Below are positions 7,700 through 13,859 of a stretch of DNA of 14,468 nt, piece after piece. Position 1 is the stretch's first letter. The number at the start of each line of letters is the position of its first letter. This stretch comes from an uncultured Clostridia bacterium (GTDB lineage: Bacteria > Bacillota > Clostridia > Oscillospirales > CAG-272), in NCBI GenBank assembly GCA_945949385.1, contig CAMFEL010000038.1:1-14468 (forward strand), written 5' to 3'. The notes below the pieces were generated by a model. The model was given only the letters and a program-made list of their open reading frames with translations, was not told the DNA's origin and did not search any database. The translations under genes and the position numbers were made by a program.

Positions 7700-7728
7700 T
7701 ATACAAATTTTCACATTTGTGTTATGAT
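7700..7728 (+). promoter_or_regulatory. Extended -10 promoter of the two-component operon
   Basis: TATACA (7700-7705), a 17-bp spacer and TATGAT (7723-7728), with TGT directly before the -10, give an extended -10 promoter. The predicted start is near 7735, leaving a leader of about 45 nt that includes AAAGGAG (7764-7770), 9 nt before the regulator ATG. The ACAAAT/ATTTGT palindrome overlaps the end of the -35 and fills most of the spacer. Confidence 0.65.
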
Positions 7729-7779
7729 AGACTTGTATATACGATGTTATCGGTTATTGCAGTAAAGGAGATAACAGAG

Positions 7780-8469
7780 ATGAGCACGAAAATTCTTGTT
7801 GTTGACGACGACCCCAATATTTGCGAGATGCTTCGCCTATATTTTGAAAATGAAGGCTATGAGGTGAAATGCGCCGCCGACGGAGCCGAGGGTGTGACAT
7901 TTTTCAAGATGTATGAGCCTGATCTGGTGCTTCTTGACATTATGCTGCCCAAAAAGGACGGATTTCAGGTCTGCCGCGAAATACGCGAAATATCCTCTAA
8001 GCCGGTTATAATGGTTACAGCCAAGGGAGAAGTGTTTGATAAGGTGCTTGGACTTGAATTGGGCGCCGACGATTTTCTTGTAAAGCCTTATGATATGAAG
8101 GAGCTTTCCGCCCGCGTCAAGGCGGTGCTGCGCCGTTACAGCGCTCACGACAATCAGCTTGACGATGAGGTTATAAAGTTTGATAATATCGAGATCAGCC
8201 TGCAGAAATACGAGCTGAAGCTTCGCGGCAAACCGGTGGATATTCCTCCCAAGGAGCTGGAGCTGCTTTATTTCCTTGCTTCCAACTTCAATAGGGTGTT
8301 TACCAGAGATCAGCTTCTGGACAAGGTCTGGGGCTTTGACTATCTCGGAGACTCCAGAACGGTGGATGTGCATGTCAAACGGCTTCGCGAAAAGCTTGAG
8401 GGTGTGTCCGACAAATGGACGCTCAAGACCGTGTGGGGCGTGGGTTATAAGTTCGAACTTCTTCAGTAG
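7780..8469 (+). CDS. OmpR/PhoB-family response regulator
   Basis: The product is 229 residues. Residues 1-120 are a receiver domain: acidic pocket Asp9-Asp10, phospho-acceptor Asp53 (LLDIMLP), Thr80 and Lys102 (LVKPYD). Residues about 131-226 are an OmpR-type winged helix with the recognition-helix signature SRTVDVHVKRLREKL and the terminal WGVGYKF hairpin. It should bind DNA as a dimer when phosphorylated by the kinase encoded next to it. The open frame extends 21 codons further upstream, but MSTKILVVDDD is the standard family start and AAAGGAG lies 9 nt before it; the upstream extension would begin inside the promoter. The stimulus and regulon cannot be read from the sequence. Confidence 0.95.
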   Translation: MSTKILVVDDDPNICEMLRLYFENEGYEVKCAADGAEGVTFFKMYEPDLVLLDIMLPKKDGFQVCREIREISSKPVIMVTAKGEVFDKVLGLELGADDFLVKPYDMKELSARVKAVLRRYSAHDNQLDDEVIKFDNIEISLQKYELKLRGKPVDIPPKELELLYFLASNFNRVFTRDQLLDKVWGFDYLGDSRTVDVHVKRLREKLEGVSDKWTLKTVWGVGYKFELLQ

Positions 8470-8478
8470 AGAACCCGA

Positions 8479-8500
8479 GGGGCGGCTTGCCGCCCCTTTT
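8479..8500 (+). terminator. Short GC hairpin with TTTT between regulator and kinase
   Basis: GGGGCGG (8479-8485), loop CTTG, CCGCCCC (8490-8496) and TTTT form a compact 7-bp terminator-like hairpin 10 nt after the regulator stop codon. The T-run is only four bases before AG, so termination is probably partial. The kinase start with its AGGGAGG site follows 30 nt later without an obvious new promoter. The likely result is more regulator than kinase mRNA. Confidence 0.6.
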
Positions 8501-8529
8501 AGCATACCGAAAAGCAGGGAGGCTAAAAA

Positions 8530-10092
8530 ATGCTCAGAATAAAAAGTATATTCTTCAAATATATGGTAACATTTATGCTGATAATCGTTGTCTGCTTTGC
8601 GGTTATCTCTTTTACCGTATCGTTTATCGTGCGCTCTTACGGTACCGATGTAAAAACGGAGCATCTGTCAAACGCGGCAAATTCTGCCGCGGTATATATC
8701 GAAAACGATTACGGCGACGATTACGAAAGCTTTAAGGATTACCTTTTTGCTCATGCGCAGGGGCTGAAATCCGTGCTTGAGCTGCTTTCCGTCAACGATG
8801 ACGATATGCTCATTTTTGTTGTGGATCAGAACGGGCAGGTCATTCATTACGGCGGCGGAAGTAAGGTCAGCATTACAAGCGAGGCGACATCCAACGGCTC
8901 GGGCAGATTTTTTATTTCCGACACCGCCCATTACAGACTGTCCTCCGGCTCGCATATTTGCTCTACCGACGATATGGACGGCTTTTTCAAAACGGAGCAC
9001 GTATACTACGCCATTCCCCTGTATAATAACGGAGTTTATACGGGCGCGGTATTTGCCGCGTCGGGAGATACGGGCATAGACGGGCTTGTGAGCACTATGA
9101 ACCGCACCATTATTATGGCGGCGTTGTGGATAATGCTGGCTTCCCTTATAGTGATATACTTTACCACCGAGCGTTTCATTTCCCCCATCCGGGATATGAG
9201 CCGTGCGGCAAAAGCCTTTGCGAACGGTCAGTTTGACGCGAGAATCCCCGTTGTGGGCAGAGACGAGGTTGCGGAACTTGCAGAGGCGTTCAACAATATG
9301 GCGTCCTCCCTGCAAAATCTGGAGGATATGCGGCGCACATTCCTTGCAAATGTCTCCCACGATCTGCGCACGCCCATGACGACTATTTCCGGCTTTATCG
9401 ACGGTATTCTTGACGGCGCAATTCCTCCGGAAAAGCATGAGTATCATCTGGGTATCATCGCTTCCGAGATACTGCGGCCGTCAGGGCATGTGTCTCAGCT
9501 TCTTGATATTTCAAGACTTGAGGCGGGAGAGAGGGAATTCGTCCCGACCGTGTACGATGTCTGCGAGCAGGGCAGAGAGATAATAATTAACAGTATGCAG
9601 CGCCTTGAGGACAAAAAGCTTGATGTGCGCTTTGAGTGTGACGAGGACAATATGTATGTATGCGCCGATAAGGATGCCATTCATCAGATATTCTACAATA
9701 TCTGTGACAACGCCATAAAATTTGCATATGAGGGCGGCGCTTACGAAATATCAATACGGGAAAAATCGGGCAAAATCCAGGTAAGCGTTTACAACGAGGG
9801 TCAGGGCATATCCTCGGAGGATCTGCCGTATGTCTTTGAGAGATTTTACAAGAGCGACAAAAGCCGCGGCATGGACAAAAGCGGCGTGGGTCTCGGTATG
9901 TATATAGCAAGGACAATTATCGAGGCGCAGGGCGAGAAGATTTGGGTGGAAAGCGAGCAGGGTAAGTGGTGCCGCTTTACCTTCACCCTGCCTGCCGCCA
10001 AGGGAGAACGGGGCAAGAGCGGTCTTTCGCGCCGTGATAAAGAATTGAAAGAATCAAAAGAATCAAATGAAAACGGAGATAATTCGCTGTGA
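8530..10092 (+). CDS. Membrane sensor histidine kinase (HAMP-HisKA-HATPase)
   Basis: The product is 520 residues. Transmembrane helix 1 (about 11-35) and helix 2 (about 193-212) enclose an extracytoplasmic sensor domain of roughly 155 residues. HAMP spans about 213-265. The H-box is FLANVSHDLRTP with phospho-acceptor His277. The ATPase domain has the N-box NICDNAIKF (Asn394), NEGQGIS (422-428), the F-box VFERFYKSD and the G2 box SGVGLGMYIAR. The second HisKA helix reads EILRPSGHV, with proline where a hydrophobic residue is usual. The tail (about 492-520) is a charged Lys/Glu/Ser stretch. AGGGAGG precedes the ATG by about 8 nt. It pairs with the upstream regulator and overlaps the methyltransferase gene by 4 nt. 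The layout recalls Firmicute PhoR/ResE-type kinases, but the signal is unknown. Confidence 0.95.
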   Translation: MLRIKSIFFKYMVTFMLIIVVCFAVISFTVSFIVRSYGTDVKTEHLSNAANSAAVYIENDYGDDYESFKDYLFAHAQGLKSVLELLSVNDDDMLIFVVDQNGQVIHYGGGSKVSITSEATSNGSGRFFISDTAHYRLSSGSHICSTDDMDGFFKTEHVYYAIPLYNNGVYTGAVFAASGDTGIDGLVSTMNRTIIMAALWIMLASLIVIYFTTERFISPIRDMSRAAKAFANGQFDARIPVVGRDEVAELAEAFNNMASSLQNLEDMRRTFLANVSHDLRTPMTTISGFIDGILDGAIPPEKHEYHLGIIASEILRPSGHVSQLLDISRLEAGEREFVPTVYDVCEQGREIIINSMQRLEDKKLDVRFECDEDNMYVCADKDAIHQIFYNICDNAIKFAYEGGAYEISIREKSGKIQVSVYNEGQGISSEDLPYVFERFYKSDKSRGMDKSGVGLGMYIARTIIEAQGEKIWVESEQGKWCRFTFTLPAAKGERGKSGLSRRDKELKESKESNENGDNSL

Positions 10093-11216
10093 GTAATGAG
10101 ACCCTGACATATACCGCCACTTGCCTTTTCGGTCTTGAGGGACTCTTGGGACAGGAAATAGACGCTCTCGGATACAGGCGCGTATACACCATGGACGGGC
10201 GTATCACCTTTGAAGGGGACGCATATGCTTGCTGCAAGTGCAATATAAACCTGCGCTTTGCGGAAAGGCTGTATCTGAATCTGGGCGAATTCGAGGCACA
10301 CACCTTTGATGAGCTTTTTGAGGGTACAAGAGGACTTTTGTGGGAGCGGTGGATAGGCAAAAACGATTGCTTTCCCGTGCGGGGACACGCTTTGCGCAGC
10401 GCGCTTTTCTCAGTCCCCGACTGCCAACGCATAATTAAAAAGGCCGTGGCAAAACGGCTGGGCGGCACATACGGTATGGAGACCCTGCCGGAGACGGGGG
10501 TCAAATATCAGATAGATTTCTTTATTTTCAAGGACAGGGCATCGCTTATGATAGATCTGTCGGGCGTACCCCTGCATAAAAGAGGATACCGCCCGCAGAG
10601 CGTTGCGGCACCGCTGAGAGAGACGCTGGCGGCGGCGCTTGTAAAGCTTTCCCGTCCCCGCGAGGAGGTACTGCTGCGTGATCCTTTCTGCGGTTCGGGA
10701 ACCATTGCCGTTGAAGGCGCAATGATGATGAAAAATATTGCTCCGGGAATGAACAGAGCATTTTGCAGTGAGGACTTTCCGCAGTTCCCCGCAGAGCTTT
10801 GGAGCCGAGCAAGAGAGGCGGCAAGGGAAGCGGTAATAACCGACAGCGCCTTTCGTGCCGCCGCCTCCGATATTGACGGTGAGTGTATTGAAATTGCAAA
10901 AGCGGCGGCACGGCGCGCAGGAGTGGCTGACAGCATTGACTTTTTTGTATCTGACGCTCTGAAGCTTAAGACGGGAGGCGTACGCGGCACTGTTGTTACA
11001 AATCCCCCATACGGGGAGCGGCTTATGCACGGTGAAGCGGAGGAGCTGTACAGGAATATGGGCAAGGCGTGGCAAGATCTTGACCGCTGGCAGATATATG
11101 TGCTGACGAGTCATCCGGATTTTCAGCGGCTGTACGGTCGACGTGCCGATAAAGTCCGAAAGCTGTACAACGGTATGATCCCATGCAATTACTATCAGTT
11201 TTTTAAGGGCAAATAA
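10089..11216 (+). CDS. THUMP-domain 23S rRNA guanine-N2 methyltransferase, RlmL/YpsC type
   Basis: The 375-residue product matches the YpsC/RlmL-N family, SAM-dependent enzymes that methylate guanine N2 in 23S rRNA (m2G2445 in E. coli). Residues about 1-45 are the N-terminal ferredoxin-like part and about 46-156 the THUMP RNA-binding domain. The Rossmann methyltransferase has DPFCGSGT (198-205) for SAM, ASDID (259-263) and the catalytic NPPYGER (305-311). The length fits the single-domain Firmicute enzyme, not the bifunctional RlmKL. It starts with GTG: gTGA overlaps the kinase stop by 4 nt, and GGAG lies about 10 nt upstream, so translation is probably coupled. The shared operon with a sensor kinase may be simple read-through rather than joint function. 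Confidence 0.92.
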   Translation: MSNETLTYTATCLFGLEGLLGQEIDALGYRRVYTMDGRITFEGDAYACCKCNINLRFAERLYLNLGEFEAHTFDELFEGTRGLLWERWIGKNDCFPVRGHALRSALFSVPDCQRIIKKAVAKRLGGTYGMETLPETGVKYQIDFFIFKDRASLMIDLSGVPLHKRGYRPQSVAAPLRETLAAALVKLSRPREEVLLRDPFCGSGTIAVEGAMMMKNIAPGMNRAFCSEDFPQFPAELWSRAREAAREAVITDSAFRAAASDIDGECIEIAKAAARRAGVADSIDFFVSDALKLKTGGVRGTVVTNPPYGERLMHGEAEELYRNMGKAWQDLDRWQIYVLTSHPDFQRLYGRRADKVRKLYNGMIPCNYYQFFKGK

Positions 11217-11319
11217 TGCTCGGCGGGCGCGGCTGAACAGCAATGTTGTTTCGGGACGCCGTGCCGATACGATTTTTTTGGGGCATCGTCACGAATTTGT
11301 TTCGAGACTAATCCGTTTA

Positions 11320-11404
11320 TTAAAAGTTTTTTGAAGGTTCCGGGAGAGGGGTTAGGGTCTCCGCTTTGGCGGAGACCCGGCGGAGCCCCGATATTATAAA
11401 TCAG
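11320..11404. repeat. Second copy of the intergenic repeat (copy B)
   Basis: TTAAAAGTTTTTTG (11320-11333) and GGAGACCCGGCGGAGCCC (11371-11388) are identical to 99-112 and 274-291. Both copies end in ATATT-(A)-TAAATCAG. The interior differs: about 37 bp here against about 161 bp in copy A. It holds the left arm of a perfect 10-bp hairpin, GGGTCTCCGC-TTTG-GCGGAGACCC (11355-11378). Both copies lie in the same orientation, downstream of a minus-strand gene, with no coding potential. Confidence 0.75.
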
Positions 11405-11420
11405 ATCCGCCGATATCATT

Positions 11421-11458
11421 AAAGAACAAAGCTCCGCCGCGGCGGAGCTTTGTTCTTT
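11421..11458. terminator. Perfect 38-nt palindrome, bidirectional terminator between rlmL-type gene and capA
   Basis: Positions 11421-11439 and 11440-11458 are exact reverse complements. The outer arms are AAAGAACAAA and TTTGTTCTTT and the core is GCTCCGCC/GGCGGAGC. Read from either strand this gives an A-rich upstream arm, a GC stem and a T-rich tail, the form of a bidirectional intrinsic terminator. It sits in the convergent gap, 8 nt past the capA stop and about 205 nt past the methyltransferase stop. Confidence 0.8.
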
Positions 11459-11465
11459 CATATTC

Positions 11466-12659
11466 TTATTTTGCAAGGTCGCCGAAAACATTTTCGGTGA
11501 GCGTTTTGCAGTATTCAAGGGAAAAGGCGGGGTCGGAGGCAACAATGAGGTTCTGCCGCGCCATTTCCTCCGTGTAATCGGACAGCTTGTAGGTGGTAAT
11601 GCCGCCATAGCCTTCTGACAGATGGGTCACCAGGGGAATAACTCCAAAATCCGTTATTCTGACATTTCCCGCCGAGTCACGTTCAAGAGTCACATCAGCC
11701 ATTGCCCCCACCATGCGGTCTGCAATTCCCGCGCCTGTCTGAGCAGTGGAATTCACAAAGTTTCCGATGGAATAATACACGGTCATAGAGTGCCCGTTTT
11801 GTTCCAGCACTTCAATCGGCTCCGTAACATGGGGGTGTGTGCCGATCACAAGATCTACGCCGCACTCCAGAAAAAGCTGAGTCCAGTATTTTTGGTTTGA
11901 GTCGGCTTCGTGAGTGTATTCCGTACCCCAGTGAGGGCATACAACAACGAAGTCGGCATTTTCTTTTGCGTACGCCGTATCACTGCGGATAGTTTCTGCG
12001 TCAAGATAGGTGACGGCGTTGGGATAGCCTTCGGGCAGCGGTATGCCGTTTGTGCCGTAGGTGTAGTTGATAAAGGCGATTTTTATACCTTTTGATTCTT
12101 TTATTACTATATTGTTTTTCTCCGCACTGTCCGAAATGCCGATAAAAGATACTTCGGGATGAGAGGTGCGCCAGAAATTGCAGCAGTTGACAACGGCGCG
12201 GCTGCCTCGGTCAAGAGCGTGGTTTGTGGCGTGAAGAACTATGTCAAAGCCGGCTCCTGCAATAGCGTCGCCTACCTCAAAGGGACCGTTGAAGGCAGGA
12301 TAACCGGAAAGTCCCATTTCACTGCCGCCCAGGATCACCTCCTGATTTACAAGAGCTATATCCGCTTTTTCTATCTCGCTTTTCACATTTGCGAAAAGAT
12401 GATCGAAGCTGTAGCTGCCGTCGTTTTTCAGTCCGCTTTCCGTTACCGCCTCGTGCAGCAATATGTCGCCTACCATTCGTATAGTAACGCTTTTGTCTAA
12501 AGGCTCGGGTTCGGGCTCCGGCGCTGTTGTGTCAGCGGTCGTATCCGTTTGCGCCGGTGCCGTGCTGTCCGGAGGGATTTGTCCGTCTACAGGGCGCAGA
12601 CATCCGCCGAGACAAAGTATCAGCAAAAGCGCTGTCAGCAAACTCAGTACTTTTTTCAT
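11466..12659 (-). CDS. CapA-family (PGA_cap) lipoprotein
   Basis: The 397-residue product starts with a lipoprotein signal (MKK, Leu-rich core, lipobox LGGC with Cys20). A Thr/Pro/Glu-rich tether follows (about 28-54), then a CapA-type metallophosphoesterase-like domain (about 57-345). Family motifs are MVGDILLH (62-69), NQE (105-107), ATNHALD (144-150), PHWGTEY (242-248), GTHPHV (273-278) and YSIGNF (296-301). CapA itself is needed for poly-gamma-glutamate capsule export or anchoring. Many Firmicute relatives occur without capBC, as here, so a role in cell-surface polymer handling is only inferred. AAAGGA lies 9 nt before the ATG. It follows the sugar isomerase by 43 bp, probably in one transcript, and ends at the 11421-11458 palindrome. 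Confidence 0.88.
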   Translation of the reverse strand: MKKVLSLLTALLLILCLGGCLRPVDGQIPPDSTAPAQTDTTADTTAPEPEPEPLDKSVTIRMVGDILLHEAVTESGLKNDGSYSFDHLFANVKSEIEKADIALVNQEVILGGSEMGLSGYPAFNGPFEVGDAIAGAGFDIVLHATNHALDRGSRAVVNCCNFWRTSHPEVSFIGISDSAEKNNIVIKESKGIKIAFINYTYGTNGIPLPEGYPNAVTYLDAETIRSDTAYAKENADFVVVCPHWGTEYTHEADSNQKYWTQLFLECGVDLVIGTHPHVTEPIEVLEQNGHSMTVYYSIGNFVNSTAQTGAGIADRMVGAMADVTLERDSAGNVRITDFGVIPLVTHLSEGYGGITTYKLSDYTEEMARQNLIVASDPAFSLEYCKTLTENVFGDLAK

Positions 12660-12702
12660 TATGTATTTTCCTTTATATTATAATATTGAGGATGTGCGAA
12701 GC

Positions 12703-13491
12703 TTACCAGCCCAGTGCTTTCAGCCAGTCTCTGCTGAGGCGGGCGCACTCAAGCTCTCCGACCCCCAGCGACGGATTGTCCTGTTCCACCACGACCCACT
12801 CCGCGCCTATTTCCTCACTTGCCGCAAGTATGCCGGGCATATCCTGTCTGCCGTAGCCGATGGGGCGTGTCTCGAAGTCGGGGCGGACTCCGTTCTTATC
12901 AGGTGCAAAGCGCTTTTTGAACCAAAAATCCTTAAGATGCACCACGGGGCAGCGGCGGTCGAATTTTTTCAGAAATTCCTCCGGGTTTTCTCCGCCTATG
13001 TTTATCCAGCAGGTGTCGAGCTCGGGCAGAATAAGTCCGTCCTCGAGGGACTCCAGTATGGAATATAGCATATACCGACCCTTGTAAGGGATAAATTCCG
13101 TTTCATGATTGTGATACAAAAGCTGAATTCCGGCGTCTCTCATTTTACGTGCGGCAGCTCTCAGCTTTTCGGTAAAGCTCTCATAATTCGCTCCACCCGG
13201 TCGTTTGTCGTCGGGCAGGTAGGCTATGGCAAAATATTTTGAGCCGACTGCGGTCATTTCGTCAATAAGTCTGTCGGTTTCGTTGACTACAAAGTCCGGG
13301 CCGGAATGGGCGGACATAATGCGCAGACCCAGAGAATCGCAGACCTCTTTGAATTCCGCAGGTTCAAGTCCCGAAAAGCCGCAAAGCTCCACTCCTTGAT
13401 ACCCCATTTCCGCAATGCGTCCGAGGGTCCCTTTGGGATCCTTTTCCATTGCGTCCCTTACACCGAAAAGCTGAATTGCTACAGGAAGCAT
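12703..13491 (-). CDS. Sugar phosphate isomerase/epimerase, xylose-isomerase-like TIM barrel
   Basis: The product is 262 residues, a single AP-endonuclease-2/xylose isomerase-like TIM barrel of the usual length (IolE/IolI/hydroxypyruvate-isomerase-like group). The N-terminus VAIQLFGVRD is typical. Likely metal ligands and active-site residues are His127/His129 with Glu132 (YHNHETEF), Asp159 (ELDTCW), His185 (VVHLKD) and Glu236 (VVVEQD). It should interconvert a keto- or inositol-type sugar in the cytosol, but the substrate cannot be assigned. The open frame extends 24 codons upstream to 13563. I chose 13491 because AAAGGAG lies 8 nt before it and because the longer frame would start upstream of the predicted promoter -10. 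capA follows in the same direction. Confidence 0.88.
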   Translation of the reverse strand: MLPVAIQLFGVRDAMEKDPKGTLGRIAEMGYQGVELCGFSGLEPAEFKEVCDSLGLRIMSAHSGPDFVVNETDRLIDEMTAVGSKYFAIAYLPDDKRPGGANYESFTEKLRAAARKMRDAGIQLLYHNHETEFIPYKGRYMLYSILESLEDGLILPELDTCWINIGGENPEEFLKKFDRRCPVVHLKDFWFKKRFAPDKNGVRPDFETRPIGYGRQDMPGILAASEEIGAEWVVVEQDNPSLGVGELECARLSRDWLKALGW

Positions 13492-13545
13492 AGCTTTGAC
13501 TCCTTTCGCGGCGCCGCCGCACCAAAAAACGGATATGCTACAAAT

Positions 13546-13574
13546 ATTATATACGCAAAACATACCGAAATCAA
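13546..13574 (-). promoter_or_regulatory. Sigma-A promoter of the isomerase-capA operon
   Basis: The minus strand reads TTGATT (13569-13574), 17 bp, TATAAT (13546-13551). The predicted start is near 13539, giving a leader of about 48 nt. The -35 lies inside the palindrome 13565-13583, a natural place for a repressor. Confidence 0.7.
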
Positions 13575-13675
13575 TAATTTCGGACAGTTTTTGAGCGTTT
13601 TTTTGAGTTTTTTATCTGTCTTTTCGGCGCTATTTTTGTGAAGCGTCAAAATAGGGAGAAAAATATAAACAAGTC

Positions 13676-13704
13676 TTTACATAATTTCTTTTCCGTAATA
13701 TAAT
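13676..13704 (+). promoter_or_regulatory. Sigma-A promoter of ktrB
   Basis: TTTACA (13676-13681), a 17-bp spacer and a perfect TATAAT (13699-13704). The predicted start is near 13711, giving a leader of about 149 nt before the ktrB ATG, long for a plain 5' UTR. Confidence 0.72.
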
Positions 13705-13859
13705 AAATAAGCCGACAGCTTTAATGCTATGCTCGCAAATATTGTAAATTTTTCGAAATTTTGATGAATGTTCCTAAAATATGTGTTAAAATAATTAAAA
13801 TAAGTGCTTTGTCGGGCAAATATATTTCGGCAAAACGGAAGGAAAGGTACGGTCACGGT

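Larger units (their letters stand above)
7465..7779. promoter_or_regulatory. Divergent regulatory region between ychF and the response regulator
   Basis: Apart from the doubtful leader ORF, this 315-bp region has no gene. It is A/T-rich from about 7530 on and carries one promoter on each strand. Two short palindromes sit at the regulator promoter: TTATCA-N6-TGATAA (7675-7692), just upstream of the -35, and ACAAAT-N6-ATTTGT (7703-7720), largely within its spacer. Either could bind the encoded regulator or another protein; this is inference from position. Confidence 0.5.
13492..13859. promoter_or_regulatory. Divergent regulatory region between sugar isomerase and ktrB
   Basis: This 368-bp gap has no gene but holds two outward-facing promoters. 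CCGAAAT-N5-ATTTCGG (13565-13583) covers the isomerase -35. Behind that promoter, T-tracts on the plus strand at 13588-13592, 13598-13604, 13608-13613, 13621-13624 and 13633-13637 recur every 10-13 bp, as expected of bent DNA or an UP element. CTATTTT/AAAATAG (13630-13636, 13648-13654) lies upstream of the ktrB promoter. The isomerase leader has a GC-rich hairpin (GCGGC-GGC-GCCGC on the minus strand) just before its ribosome site. Confidence 0.5.

Noticed and set aside
7560..7700. Pho-box style TTAACA direct repeats before the response regulator
   Set aside because: Single TTAACA/TTAAT-like words occur, but not with the regular 11-bp period expected of a Pho box; the A/T-rich context makes them likely by chance.
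7837..9447. Antisense frames over the response regulator and kinase (7837-8664, 8668-9447)
   Set aside because: Both are fully covered by well-identified two-component genes on the other strand and show no domain or start signal.
9846..11243. Antisense frames over the kinase end and the methyltransferase
   Set aside because: The plus-strand methyltransferase has all family motifs; the antisense frames have none.
12660..12702. TATAAT-like sequence just before capA as a separate promoter
   Set aside because: No acceptable -35 is found at 16-18 bp spacing; the 43-bp gap is better explained as intra-operon.
13711..13859. ydaO-type c-di-AMP riboswitch before ktrB
   Set aside because: The conserved core sequences of that family are not visible; only a generic long-range helix can be drawn.
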